In this document: positions 26,390 to 49,119 of the stretch, one piece after another
Layout of the letters: every line of letters begins with the position of its first letter
How positions within the stretch are numbered: the stretch's first letter is position 1
Origin: Scylla paramamosain
Taxonomy: Eukaryota > Arthropoda > Malacostraca > Decapoda > Portunidae
Reading direction: 5' to 3'
Assembly (NCBI RefSeq): GCF_035594125.1
Contig: NC_087178.1
Span: 12,484,751 to 12,548,750, forward strand
DNA: 64,000 nucleotides
Program-made: the position numbers and the translations under genes
The notes under the pieces: generated by a model
Told to the model about the DNA's origin: nothing
The model's database searches: none
Seen by the model: the letters and a program-made list of their open reading frames with translations, nothing else

Positions 26390-27040
26390 GGTCAGTTACA
26401 ATTAATATGCCACCTGTAATAGACATGCTTTGAACATAACAGATAGGTAATAGAATTAGAAATAGGTAGAAGGGAGAAGGAAGTGGAGGCTTAAACATGA
26501 CGGTTCAGACGTAAACATTACCTCAGCATGAACGCTGGTAAGCTCGTTAAACAAGTCGTAAACCCTTGCTCTAACTCCAAACAGGAAATTGCTGTATGCA
26601 CTGGTCGGCTTGTTAAATAACTCATTCCCATTGGTCACATAACATTAACCGCACCTTAAACCACGTGGAGTGAATTACAAGTGCATTGCTATTGTAAAAA
26701 ATACAAGTAGTGACGTCACGGTTTCAACCTCAGAGATTTCTATCCTTCATTTGAGCAGTAAGTCAAGCATCGGCACTTGACCTATTTAGACGTTGCCTTC
26801 GTAATAGTCAGAGACAGAGACAGCAGCGTGTGTGTGTCATGTGATTGCTCTGTCCCGAATTTTGTTATTCTCTAATTAAAGAAAGAAAAGAAGAATAGAC
26901 TTCTCATTGATCAGTTGGCCACACACCATCAGTTGTAGACACATCACAAAAGGAACGCCACACAGTCTTTAAGTCTAGTGGTAAGCAGAGGAAAGAGAAA
27001 CACTAATACAAACAAACTCTCAGTGTTGATCAACATCACA
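26390..27040. mobile_element. Possible solo LTR inserted in LINE-E
   Basis: About 650 bp that interrupts LINE-E between NLRKFNY and IEGTLLERVSS. It contains a polyadenylation-like AATTAAAG near 26873 and ends CAACATCACA. No coding content and no second copy in the window. The boundaries and the LTR idea are inference. Confidence 0.3.
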
Positions 27041-27859
27041 ACTGCAAACTTTCAATCATTGAGGGAACACTATTGGAACGAGTCAGCTCTATTAAATGCA
27101 TGAGCGCGTTTATAGATGAAAATATGAACTGGAAATATCAAATTAACTCTGTTGTGACTAAACTGTCTTGGATTTGTGGTATTTTATATAGAATAAGAAA
27201 CAAATTTAAATAAGAAGCATTTATCATCATTTATTACATTCTCTGTTATCCTCATTTGATATATTGTGTATCAATATAGACGTGCACATAGCCCTCCTTT
27301 CTTAGAAAATTGCAGATAGCTCAAAATAAAATATTTAGGTGTATTTCCTACATGAACAAATTCAATTCTACACATAATCTAATTTCTATACACAAACTTC
27401 TTAATTTCGGAAATATTTATAAATACCTTCTATTACTATTTATCTATAAATGCCTTACACATTTACAAGGAACTCAACCTTTCCAAATGGTACACACATC
27501 ACACAACACTCGCAGCAATAATGTTAACCTTACTTGTCTTCAGTTCAGGACAATACTTTTTAGGAATAGTGCGTTTTGCTGAGGACCTCATAATTAGGAT
27601 TCTCTGCCATTAGAAATAAAGAACCTTGTAAACAGTGGCTATTTGCCTGGATTTAAAAATCACTTAGAAAATATATTTACATTGCAAAATAATAAAAGTC
27701 TATAAAGTATTAAAGGCTATTTCAGTATAAGAGTAATTAATTTATATACTTATTCTATTTTTTTATATGAATATTTCCTTTTGTACTGTCATCAATTATT
27801 GCTGCAATTATTATTATTATTATTGCTTATTGTTATTATTAGTTTTATCATTATTGAAA

Positions 27860-28567
27860 AAGCAAAAGAGATTCAAACTGGAAAACCTCAAGGACGAAGA
27901 GAAGAAGCAAGCACTGCGGCAACTGGTAACATTACGAAAACCAACCGAACTGGAATTGGAAGAAATGAACATAGAAGAACAATGGAATAAATTCAAGAAC
28001 ACTGTGTATGGGGCAGCTGAGGAGATAGTTGGTATTAAAATCAAATATGGAACCAAAAAGAAAAGTACTGCATGGTGGATTTATGATGTTAAGGAAGCAG
28101 TCAAAGAAAAAACGAGATCTTTCAGAAAATGGATGAAAACAAGAAACATTGAAGATAGAGAAGATTACGTAGATAAACGAAACAGTGCAGAAGCAACCAA
28201 AAGAGCAGCCAAGGAGGACATGTGGATCAAGATTGGTCAAGATCTAGAGAGAGACGTAGAAGGAACAAGAAAATTATTGTATAGCATGGCTAAGAACTAT
28301 AGGAAAGGAAATAACGAATCAACATATGCAATAATGAACAAAACAGGAGAACTACTAACAAAACCACAGGAAATTGAAGAAAGATGGAGAGAATACTTCC
28401 AAGAACTTCTAAATGTGGAGGATGTGGAAGTGGATGAAGAGCGGAATCTAGATATACAGGAAGAACAAGGAGAGAACCCAAATGAGATCAGTATAGAGGA
28501 AGTGAAGGAGGCACTAAAGAAGATGAGAAGCGGCAAAGCCCCAGGGGACGACGAGCTCCCTATATAG
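27860..28567 (+). pseudogene. RTE-like LINE, region before RT
   Basis: About 235 residues, Lys/Glu-rich, with WWIYDVKEAVKEKTRSFRKW and, at the end, EVKEALKKMRSGKAPGDDELP. The latter is the conserved pre-RT helix and KAPG.D motif of RTE-like RTs. It ends at TAG; the same frame resumes immediately with LFKAAGEECVEWM, so the stop is a point change rather than a frameshift. Confidence 0.8.
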
Positions 28568-28603
28568 CTATTTAAAGCTGCTGGGGAAGAATGTGTAGAG
28601 TGG

Positions 28604-29971
28604 ATGAAGTACATTTTCAGTAATGCGTGGAAAGAGGAGAAAGTGCCCCATGACTGGCACAAAGCAATAGTATGTCCAATATATAAGAAAGCCAGTAAAA
28701 CAGATTGTGCAAATTATAGAGATATATCCCTGTTATCTCATGTTGGAAAATTGTATGAAGGAATAGTTGAGAAAAGATTAAGAACCTGTGTCGAGGAGAA
28801 ACTAGGAATATGGCAGTATGGTTTCAGGCCCAATAGGAGCACGACAGATCTAGTGTTCACTTTAAAGATGATAATGGAGAAGAGTTGGGAGTGGAGCATT
28901 GATAAATATGTGGCTTTTATAGATCTGGAAAAAGCCTTTGATAGAATTAGAAGAGATTGCTTGTGGAGAGTCTTACAACATCAAGACTACGGCATAAACT
29001 CTAAACTGATACGAGTAATTAAGAGTATATATAAGAACACGGAGAGCAAAGTCAAGAACAGAGAGCTGGAGAGTGAATGGTTTAGCATTAAGACAGGAGT
29101 GAGACAAGGGGGAGTGCTCTCTCCTTTGCTATTCATTATATACATGGACAGATGCCTGAAGGAAGTGTGTGTAAGGAAGGATAAAGAGATCATGCTGGCC
29201 TATGCAGACGATGTCGCTGTCGTGACAGGAAGCCAACAAGATCTTCAAGAGGCCATGACAAGATGGAATGATGTCTTAAATAGGGAAGGAATGAGAATGA
29301 ACAAACAAAAAACAGAAATAATGAAAGTTGGCAGAATAAAGGAGGAATGTAATATTTACATAGAAAACGTTAAACTGAAGCAGACCGACAAATTTTGTTA
29401 TCTGGGAGTACTTTTCGACGAGGAAAACAGACAGAATATAGAAATTTTAAATAGAATACAGAAGTACAATGCAAATGTCAGCGCATTGTATCCCATACTT
29501 AAAGATAAGAATATTCCAACAAAAGCTAAAACCATAATATTTACAACAATACTAAGACCAGTACTTCTATATGGGTCAGAAACTTGGACACTGACAACAA
29601 GAACATCTTCACAAATACAAGCAGCAGAAATGAGAGTTCTGAGAATGATCCGAGGTGTGACCAGACTTGATAGAATTAGAAATGAAGAAACCAGAGAGAG
29701 ATTAGGGATAACATCTGTACTGAAGATAATTGAAAAGAACAAATTGAGATGGTATGGACATGTCCGAAGAATGGAAGATACAAGATACGCAAGGAAGTTT
29801 CTGGAATGGGTTCCTCTAGGCAGGAGGCCGGTGGGACGACCTAGGAAGCGATGGATGCAGGGAGTTGAAGAAGCTACTGAACGAAGAGGAAGAAATCTAC
29901 AAGAAATAACCAGAGATGAGGATTTCATGGATAGAGACCTTTGGAGAAGATTCGTAGAGGCCGGACACTGA
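28604..29971 (+). CDS. RTE-like reverse transcriptase (ORF2 3' part)
   Basis: 455 codons from the first Met after the TAG. RT motifs in order: VCPIYKKASKTDCANYRDISLL, split here as motif 1 and 2; QYGFRPNRSTTDLVF; AFIDLEKAFDRIRRDCLW (motif A, Asp in IDLEKAFD); GVRQGGVLSPLLFI; AYADDVAVV (intact YADD near 29200); then the thumb and C-terminal block NKLRWYGHVRRME and GRRPVGRPRKRWM typical of RTE-like elements, ending FVEAGH. The best preserved enzyme in the window. It is unlikely to retrotranspose alone, because the endonuclease is missing. Confidence 0.88.
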   Translation: MKYIFSNAWKEEKVPHDWHKAIVCPIYKKASKTDCANYRDISLLSHVGKLYEGIVEKRLRTCVEEKLGIWQYGFRPNRSTTDLVFTLKMIMEKSWEWSIDKYVAFIDLEKAFDRIRRDCLWRVLQHQDYGINSKLIRVIKSIYKNTESKVKNRELESEWFSIKTGVRQGGVLSPLLFIIYMDRCLKEVCVRKDKEIMLAYADDVAVVTGSQQDLQEAMTRWNDVLNREGMRMNKQKTEIMKVGRIKEECNIYIENVKLKQTDKFCYLGVLFDEENRQNIEILNRIQKYNANVSALYPILKDKNIPTKAKTIIFTTILRPVLLYGSETWTLTTRTSSQIQAAEMRVLRMIRGVTRLDRIRNEETRERLGITSVLKIIEKNKLRWYGHVRRMEDTRYARKFLEWVPLGRRPVGRPRKRWMQGVEEATERRGRNLQEITRDEDFMDRDLWRRFVEAGH

Positions 29972-30259
29972 CAGGCATTGCCTACCTTGCGTCTGGTGAG
30001 AAAAATCATTATTGCTATCAACAATCTATGCTATCAGATTATCATTATTCGTTATTATTATAGCTATCAGTATATTGTTGTTATGTTATTGTTATTATTA
30101 TTATTATTGTGATAACTATTACTATTGCAAATTAGTTTTTTTTCATTTTTGGGTTAGGTTGCGACCTTAAATAGGTATAAAAAAAAAAGTATGTCGGGAA
30201 TCTCCGCTTTGTTTGTTAAATAATGGCAATAAACATAAACTTACTTAGTTATTTACTTA

Positions 30260-30261
<2 letters not shown>

Positions 30262-30324
<63 letters not shown>
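30262..30324. repeat. (CA)n microsatellite
   Basis: About 60 bp of CA. Further short CA runs lie at 30881-30909 and a (GT)n at 31881-31921. Confidence 0.97.
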
Positions 30325-30327
<3 letters not shown>

Positions 30328-31879
30328 TGCTCAGTTTGATAGTGAAGACTGACATCACCGAGGTGCGTGACCAACACGTGTTGATACCGAGCATGGAATG
30401 AATTGTGAAAGTGACTAAGGGTTTATCTTACGAGTCATCAGAAAAGTAGCCAGGTGACAAATCCTTTTTGCGCAATGAATTCACATTATACCTATTCTCA
30501 TCTTGAAATAATCTTAGAGACCGAGTGTCACCTGACAGAAAGGCGTGGCTATCTGTGTTCATGACTCTTAAAAACATTGATTCTGACATGCAAATGTAAA
30601 TAAATGTGGAATAAAAGTGAAGCAAATAGAATCAAACAAGTTTTTAGATATTCCTTTCTTTTGAACACGAAATCTCATAAAATCTGTCGCCACAGTGCAG
30701 AAGCTAAACTAATTTCTTACCTCGCCGACAGAAAGCGACGTTACACTAATTGAATAATTTGCCTCCAGAGAGTAGTGCAGTCGATAAACTTGTTCTAAAG
30801 TTTGCTTATAGGTAGCGGTTTTGTCTATTTCAACAACATTTACTGCAATTACTAGGTAACGGAAATACCTCTCAGATGTCTAAACACACACACACACACA
30901 CACACACACCAAGACCATCAGAGTGTTACATTCCACCCGAGATCAAGGTCACCGTGCGAGGAAGAGCGAACCAGGGGAAGTTGTCATGCATTGCCTACGT
31001 ACATAATATCTGAGTGGATCGCTTATCTTGTGCCCACTTGTTGACGTGATCGCCGTTAGCAAGTGGGTACGAGATAAGCGATAACATTTACTAAAATCAA
31101 GTGGGTGAGTGGTGTTTATTACCAGTGTTTATTGCTATTAACCTTACAGGTGTTTGAATAAATAAATAATGATACAGAAAAATCTATAAAAGAGTTGTTT
31201 TTTTACCCAAAGGTTTCAGAGTCGACAACAAGGATAATGCTTGGACAACATTTACCGCCAGGACTAATATGCTGAGCGATACACATACAACTGATTGATG
31301 AAATGTAGATAACATACAACCAATGATAAGAATTAGGAAAATAGAGTCAGGTGTGATATGAGAAAAATTACCCAAACATAAACTCAGGAGTACAACAACA
31401 CTTAACAACATCGTCTTAAGAATTGTTTTTAAAAAGCTCTGGTCACGCTTTTGAGAACTTTATCCGCAGTTTCTTCTATCACATAAAACCATGACAAAAT
31501 ACTCCATTTGCAGATTAATTCCAACCTATCGAGAGAGGTATTGTGTTGTTGCAATGGCAACCAAAGTAGGAGAAAACTCGTGAATTTTTTTTTTTTTTTA
31601 TCTTAAACTGAGAGACTGTGGATATTTTCAAAGCGGAGATGATCATTCATCGCCTTGTAAACTGAACCGCGGCCAGTGAAGATGGAAAAACACCACCTGA
31701 CGAACATTTACACGGTTTTGTGGAAGCAAAGAACAGGGTGAAGCTGTTCATAATATGTAACAATATTAGGAAGTTAAAGTATGTGGAAGTCAACAGAATA
31801 CTTGACACCATAGACATAAATAAAGATAGAATATTTATGGTCACACTACACCGCCAAATGTGGCAAACACGGAGAAAAA

Positions 31880-31923
<44 letters not shown>

Positions 31924-32860
31924 CGCGCACACACACGCACACACACAACTTCAATCAACAAAGATTTTTTTTTTTCCAGAGACAGAAATAACGTTTGACA
32001 CCCCAAACTGGAACAAGATCAAGAAAAAATAAAAAAAAAAGAAAATTTACGAGCTTGAGATCCGTGACGTGCGAGAGTAAACACTTGTTCGTTTTGGAAA
32101 ACCTTCACATCAGTAACCTGAGAAGCAAGCCACTGAACGTTATTGTCACCTTGTCACCAGGTCCCAATGAACGTGCTTTCGTGCATACATTTCATACCAC
32201 ATTACAAACATGAATTAAAGCATATATGAATGTTTGTGTCATAACCGTTCAATAATACAGTACGCTGATCATTCTGGCGTAAGGATGGAAGGTAAGTATT
32301 GCATCTTAGACAATGAATGTAGTCACCTAATGACCCTGCGAGGCTCAATTTTTCTTGCCACGGGTCGTTGTGATTCCATCTCTCTTGCTCTAAACACAAC
32401 ACACAAAGCTTCTCCACAAAGTGGAGAACAGAAGGTAACAACGCATCATCTTGCCTCTGGCAGGGAAAGTGTCACCGGGATGTACGAGTATATACTGTTC
32501 CCTCTCCGCACTTGCGTGCCCCAGTGACTCCTTCGCCGCCAACTCGACATGAAGGCTGCCATGGCCAAAGCAACACTGAACACAGGAACTCCTTCAGAGG
32601 CTCATCAACACTGCATATAGGATGGTCGTGTAGTATTATCTGTAAAATCACCAAGGGGCTTTAGAAGATGCATAATATGAATATTATTAGGATGTAAGGC
32701 ACGGATACAAAATTATCACTGAGGTGCAAGAGAAAAAAATGGAAACTGGAAATTCAATAGTACTTAGGTGAGGCATATGAAATATAGCCAAATTCACCTG
32801 TAGAGGAGGTCACACTGCAATGGGTACATCATAATTACTTTACAACATAAGATTATGAAA
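30325..32860. other. No gene assigned
   Basis: 2.5 kb without a recognisable coding exon, retroelement or tRNA. It contains short CA/GT arrays and the hairpin described at 31018-31082. A frame at 31647-32006 on the minus strand is driven by the GT array and is not supported. Confidence 0.5.
31018..31082 (+). ncRNA. Candidate hairpin RNA (miRNA-precursor-like)
   Basis: 65-nt fold-back: 28-nt arms 31018-31045 and 31055-31082 with a 9-nt loop. All 28 positions pair if transcribed from the plus strand, 24 as Watson-Crick and 4 as G-U. From the minus strand those four become A-C mismatches. Size and shape suit a miRNA precursor. I do not recognise either arm as a known miRNA, and a short palindromic transposon end is the alternative. 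Confidence 0.35.
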
Positions 32861-32869
32861 AACTGCAGT

Positions 32870-34286
<1,417 letters not shown>

Positions 34287-34292
34287 CACTCA

Positions 34293-34371
34293 GGTGTTCA
34301 TCCTCATTTACGAGATAGTGTATGTACACAAAGGTGTTCATCCTCATTTACGAGATGGTGTATGTACACAA
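34293..34371. repeat. Two-copy ~40-bp tandem duplication
   Basis: GGTGTTCATCCTCATTTACG AGAT followed by GTGTATGTACACAA occurs twice head to tail with one base difference, immediately after the CR1 tail. Confidence 0.85.
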
Positions 34372-34379
34372 GTGTTCCG

Positions 34380-35489
34380 GCCCAACGGCCCAGCGGGATA
34401 CAGCTGTGAGTGCTTCCCGTGTTAGTGATAAAACGCACCTTCAACTTGTCTTTTTTTTTTTTTAACAGCATGCAACAAGCTGTACGTTACTTTTCTTTTT
34501 CGTATCAAACACTTTTGTTAGATACATATTAATTTTCGCAAAAAAAAAAATAAATAAATAAATATATATGCAAATTAATAAATAAAACAAAAAAAAAACA
34601 ATACCACGTTATTTTGGAAGGAGTTATTGTCTCCTCCCTTATTATGGAGTGCAGAGAACTGCTTACATATATACTTGCTGCCTGAAAATCTGATCTTTTT
34701 AGTTAACGCAGCAGCAAAGCAGAAGGGAAACAGTGGAACAGGAAGATTCAACAAAGATCACACCGTTACTAAGTCTTTGAAATATAATCATTCTCACTTA
34801 CAACAGGGAAATAATTTTGTTAAACTTTTTTTTTTATGTACAGTGTTGTGATGAGTAAGTGTTGCTATTGTGTTTTTATACATATAGAATTCTCCATTAC
34901 TTTAATTTGATTTTCTTGCATGTGGATCTCCCAGATTATTAACTGCAAGTGAATTCTTCAAATAACTGGTCATATTACGATCTGCGTCTTTTGGCGCTCA
35001 TGATCTAATCCAGTTTAATTTCTAGCATTTCATGTGATGATTGGCCATGAAAATCTCTACGCTTTACCGATAAAATGATATCTCTCCATCGTAAGTCCAC
35101 CTGATGCAGCCATTGGCCGAACAAGCAGGCATAATGGCAAAATGTTGAGGTGTATGGATGTTGGGCTTATCAGTAGCTGAACAATGTTCTCGGCTTCCGA
35201 GAAGGGGTGGAGCTTAGCAGCTTCACTTGTGACGTCAAGGTCACACGCCTCTTATTCTTCCTCCAAGAGGAAGATGGTTTTGATTTTACTTGCCATCCTG
35301 AATCCTGACGCTTCTCCCATTGGAACATAAAACACGACTTTTTAATGCCCCGAGGGATATCCAAGAAGTTAAATCCCTCATGAATGTGTACAAGATAAAA
35401 ATCGGAATTCCTGGATTAAGCTTAAGTAAGGAAATTAAAGCGTAATGATAGCAAGCTTGCTGTCAACAGGATACTGTTAAGGAACATGG
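34380..35489. other. No feature assigned
   Basis: T-rich and A-rich runs at 34450-34600 and otherwise unassigned DNA. An open frame at 35170-35364 on the minus strand lacks any recognisable motif. Confidence 0.5.
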
Positions 35490-35705
35490 CCATTATGTAC
35501 ATGAGTGTGCCATTGATATTGTATGGTGTGAGTAGTAGGAAGACAGGATGTGGTGATGAGGTATGGAGTGGTGATGAATGTTAGGAAAATATAGATTGCG
35601 ATGGTATGGACACGTCAGAAGAGATGACAGCCATATAATGTACTCAGCAATGTTAAACAGCGGTCAATGGGAAGACATCGACGCGATACGGTCTACGACC
35701 AAAAA
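35490..35705 (+). mobile_element. RTE-like LINE C-terminal fragment
   Basis: Encodes KYRLRWYGHVRRDDS, equivalent to NKLRWYGHVRRME in the element at 27850, preceded by VPLILYGV, the block before it in such proteins. A poly-A run follows at 35701-35719. Only the end of the protein is present. Confidence 0.65.
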
Positions 35706-35719
35706 AAAAAAAAAAAAAA

Positions 35720-36834
35720 CTCACAAGATGTACAACTTAGTCAGCGAAATTATAGTAATGATGTAGATAACCAGGTGACCTGATGATGATAACCAAGGTA
35801 TCAAGGATAAAAAAAAACTGACATCTTTCTAAAATCCTGCATCTCCCTCACTGCTCTAAGTTACTTCATGGGGCTCAAACGTACAAATATATACTTCACA
35901 AACTTTAATACTGGAATCAAGAACAATTGGAGTCCATAGTATTTTAAGACAGAAAAGATAGCTTGCTGGAGGAAAAGCTCCCTTCACCATGACTGCCACC
36001 CTCAATCCTCACTCACTCTACATTTCTTTCAAAATAACAATAAATATAGATGCCTTTCACAAGCTTATGTCATGCAAAGTGTGGGTTGGTGAAATGACAT
36101 TATTAATGTCAAGTTGTATTCCAATCATTCCCTTCCATTCTCAATGACAGATGCTGCCTCAGTGCTTGCATAGCTTGGTAAAGGAGTGAGGAGAGGGCCT
36201 GATGCTTAGCCGTCAGATTTCTTCCAGTCCCTGATGGAAGAACCCCTTACTCCTTCAACCTTGCTACATTGCCCTTCCTATAACCCTTACCTGCACCCAG
36301 AAACCTGTATGGAAAGAGAACTGTGTCTGTGCATGTGAGTGTTAATTTCTTATTGCAATGAAACATGACTGAGGAGCGAGAAGAGGGTCAAGTTTTAGTA
36401 GCCGTCATATTCTTCAGTACCAGAGGGTACAAACTCCTTACTCCTTCAGTCCTGCTACATAGCATTCCTAGAACTATGATCTGCACTGGTGATTGTGTGT
36501 GCATGTGTGTGTATGTTTATGTGAGCAGGACCAGAGTGGCAGTCTTCAAGCACAATGACTTAACACAGCTGTTATGCAACTTTCATCATAACTACCGTAA
36601 GCCTCCCTCAAAGTACTTTGTCCATAGTTGTCTTCCATACAATTTTTAGAGGTCATTTATTAAATTTCTGAGTTTTACAAAATCAGAATCAAAATTGATA
36701 GAGCTAAACAAAGCCAAGCTAAGATTGAAACATCCAGTAGCAGTCCCATTACTAGACCAACAATCTAAGTGGAGAGCTGCCCAAGACTAAATGTTATACA
36801 TTTTCTCGGATTTCTCTGTGCACAACAGGATAGG
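35720..36834. other. No gene; diverged ~130-bp duplication
   Basis: Segments 36180-36300 and 36365-36500 share an ordered series (GAGGAGAGGG/GAAGAGGGTC, TTCTTCAGT or TTCCAGT, CTCCTTACTCCTTCA, CCTGCTACAT). They look like two old copies of one sequence. No coding gene supported. Confidence 0.45.
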
Positions 36835-37013
36835 TGCCAGAAATCACGAGGAGAGTTTGATCTTAAAAAAGAATTTGTCATTTTCTACTGATGAATGAAT
36901 TCTTGGTTAGTTAGAGAAAAGCCTTGCCATGATTCTGGGCAAAAATATAAAGTGTATGAGACTCAGGTGATGGAAGGCTCACGTACCTTTTGTGGGCCAC
37001 CTCTCTATCTGTG
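36835..37013 (-). mobile_element. LINE-M fragment
   Basis: Matches 603-735 closely (ACGAGGAGAGTT.GATCTT, GGGCA.AAATATAAAGTG, GTGGGCCACCTCTCTATC). This is the linker between endonuclease and RT of LINE-M. Here 30 extra bases (ATGAGACTCAGGTGATGGAA and following) lie before the GTGGGCC block that copy 1 lacks. Confidence 0.75.
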
Positions 37014-37246
37014 TGTTGCCTTTGTTATATTATGTTTTAATAATTTCTTTATCACGTTCTTCATCATCAGTGTTTCGTATAGCTATCCTTGTCATAACTA
37101 AGGTTTGAGTTGTCTGTAATCGGCCGTATCTCATCAGTCTTTAATGTGAAAATTAAGTGTTAATTTATTTATATATTTGTCTTTTACTTTTTTTTAATCG
37201 TCTTAAGTACAAAAAAAATCTGATTTACGCAGTTAAGATAATGTGC

Positions 37247-37353
<107 letters not shown>

Positions 37354-37616
37354 ATTTTATTTTTTTTTCTTTTTTTTTTCTTTTTTTCTATTAATTTCCT
37401 CTAAATTAGAAAAGAAAAATATATAAGCTACACAGACTGTTCAGAAAGTGTGTTTATTTATTAGATCATTATCTTTTTACTGATATCCTTTAACGTTTGT
37501 TTATGAAAGTGACGAAATATGACAAAACCAACGAACTGTTATGATTCATAGATACGGTTGTTCTTGTTTTTTTTTTTCTTAATGTTATTAGGACATTATT
37601 GTGAATTATAGAATGT

Positions 37617-37735
<119 letters not shown>

Positions 37736-38174
37736 GTTGCTATAAATGACTCTGTGTTTTCAATATGTGGAGATTTATCTGCATTCTGATTACACTATGG
37801 TGTTCACGAGAGTTTTTCTACGTAATGAAATAATATATTTCATTATCAACTAATTAACTGTTGAAAATAGCGAACATAAGACAAACATTTTAATTTTTTT
37901 TTTTTTTAACATCACAGTTCAAATCGTTGTAATACCAGTTTCATTTTTGATTTCTCAAATTTTTACAATACATCTCAATTTTACAGTCACTAATGAGTCT
38001 GATAGTGTCAACCAAAACTGGCTATCCCGTAAATGAAGTGAGTTATGGCATATAATAGAGAAACATTTCTCACTCGAGTATACATAGTGTGGGTTGACGC
38101 GAATGCTAGCCAGAGAACGGTGCAGCCAAACAGATACGAGCCTAGAAACCCGCTTAGGCGACAAGAATCTAGTT

Positions 38175-39351
<1,177 letters not shown>

Positions 39352-40308
39352 GTTTTGCACCAATTGCTCTAGATCGTGGAAGATAGCAAAGTTGAAGGTT
39401 AGTTCACCAGGATGGTCAGTGAAGGGAGAGGAAAGTCAAAGTTGGTGGTGAACACTGAAGTCTCCAAGAATGGAAATCTCCATAAAAGGAAAGAGAGTTA
39501 AAATGTGCTCCACTTTGGAAGTTAAGCAGTCAAAGAATTTCTTATAGTCAGAGGAGTTAGGTGAGAGGCATACAGCACAGATAAATTTAGTTTAAGACTG
39601 ACTCTGTAGTCGTAGGCAGATGGTGGAAAACTCGAAAGATTCAAGAGCGTGGGCACGAGAGCAGGTTAAGTCGTTGCGCACATAAACGCAACATCCAGCT
39701 TTGGAAAATGGAAAATGAGGATAGAGAAAGTATGAGGGAACAGTAAAGGGGCTACTGTTGTTTGCCTCAGATATCTGTGTTTCAGTGAAGAAAAGAAGAT
39801 GAGGCTTAATAAAGGAGTTGGTGTTCAGTGGTGTTTCAGTTAGTGATTCAGTGAGGAAAAGAAGATGAGGTTTAGTAAAGGAGTGGTGTTCTACAGATTG
39901 AAAATTAGATCTAAGACTGCGAATGTTGCAGAAATTAATGAAAAAAAAGTTGAGGGGGATGTCAGGACACTTAGGGTAGATACCAGAAGAGCAGTCCGAC
40001 CTGGAGACGTTTGTGGTTCCCTCCCCAGATGGTGTCTCCGAGGCTGGTGTAGTTGTCATGATAATTTTGAATTTTGAGTGAATGGTGTGTGTGTAATTAG
40101 GTGCTTGTAGTTTTGTGTGAAGGAAGAGAGTTGTCTTTAGAGGGCAGGCTGTGACTCAACCCCTTGTATTGTGAGACACAAAGGGAAACATTCAGCGAGG
40201 TCACAATTGGGTTTAATGATGAGTTCACAGCACCTCCTGATCCATTGCTTTAGACCTCACTGGGAGTAATTATTGTTTCGGCAGGTGCCTATTGCCTCCT
40301 CCAGTTAT
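39352..40308 (-). mobile_element. LINE-M 5' end with endonuclease fragment
   Basis: Minus strand: 5' leader 40308-40060, ATG at 40059, then an S/T-rich N-terminus and [20 protein letters not shown] and a second KPHLLFFTE. The TE block is duplicated by a ~70-bp internal repeat (39785-39880). The frame breaks near 39592 but homology runs on through the GDF region to 39352, where it ends inside the satellite. Confidence 0.85.
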
Positions 40309-40971
40309 ACCACATACAAGTATTCACGGTGTCTTTCACAACCACTCATCGTAATAGTTGCCACATATATTGCCATTTCTGTTCTGGATTTTGATTATAC
40401 CTTGCTTATATAATATTGGCAAATTTTGATTCCCGTGTTGCGATGATTTCTTACATATGTCCATTGTGGAAAAAATTATATATGACTGGAAGAAATTATG
40501 AACTATAGCCAAAACAGACGGGTGAAGATCCTTTACACTTTCAAAATGTATTGAGATTGGAATAAGTTATAATGTGGATTTATCGTTTTTTGCCTGGATG
40601 TTCAGTTGGAATAGTCATTTTCTGGTTAATGAATACTTATATAACTTTTTAGAGCTGCGTTTATGGCATACCCCATTCATACACATGGCCTATCACTCGG
40701 TACTTTGAACTGAGTAACGAGAGTGGAGTAGCAGTACTTGGTGAATAGAAAGACTTGGCAGCTCTACCGTAACTAATAAATAGTGAGAACCTGGGTTTCA
40801 ACAGATTAACAACAACGTTAATTTTCTATATTTAGAAGTAAACTTACAATAACTTCTTTTAAGAGATAAAGTAGACCAAACGTTTATTGTAGCCTAAGAA
40901 ACACCAAAGAAAAGATGAAATACATAAGACAAAGGAAGAATATGAGTTGACTTCTCCAAACCGTAGCTTGC
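40309..40971 (-). other. SARDH downstream region with polyadenylation signal
   Basis: On the minus strand AATAAA lies at 40888-40883, about 85 bp after the SARDH stop codon at 40972. That is a plausible 3' UTR length. No other feature is seen up to LINE-M. Confidence 0.5.
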
Positions 40972-49053
<8,082 letters not shown>

Positions 49054-49119
49054 CTGTAGGGATGGACGGTGGTGGTAATTGCTGTAGTAGTCATGACTGC
49101 CCTACCGCCACCCCCCCTT

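Larger units (their letters stand above)
27850..29975 (+). mobile_element. RTE-like LINE, 5'-truncated, nearly open
   Basis: Starts abruptly without endonuclease inside an (ATT)n-rich stretch and ends with GACAGGCATTGCC before ATT-rich DNA. The coding strand is open except for one TAG at about 28565-28567. Both flanks carry ATT/TTG triplets, suggesting insertion into a triplet repeat, though precise target duplications cannot be read there. Confidence 0.85.

Noticed and set aside
31647..32006. 119-codon minus-strand frame
   Set aside because: Depends on the GT array for its length; the remainder shows no family resemblance.
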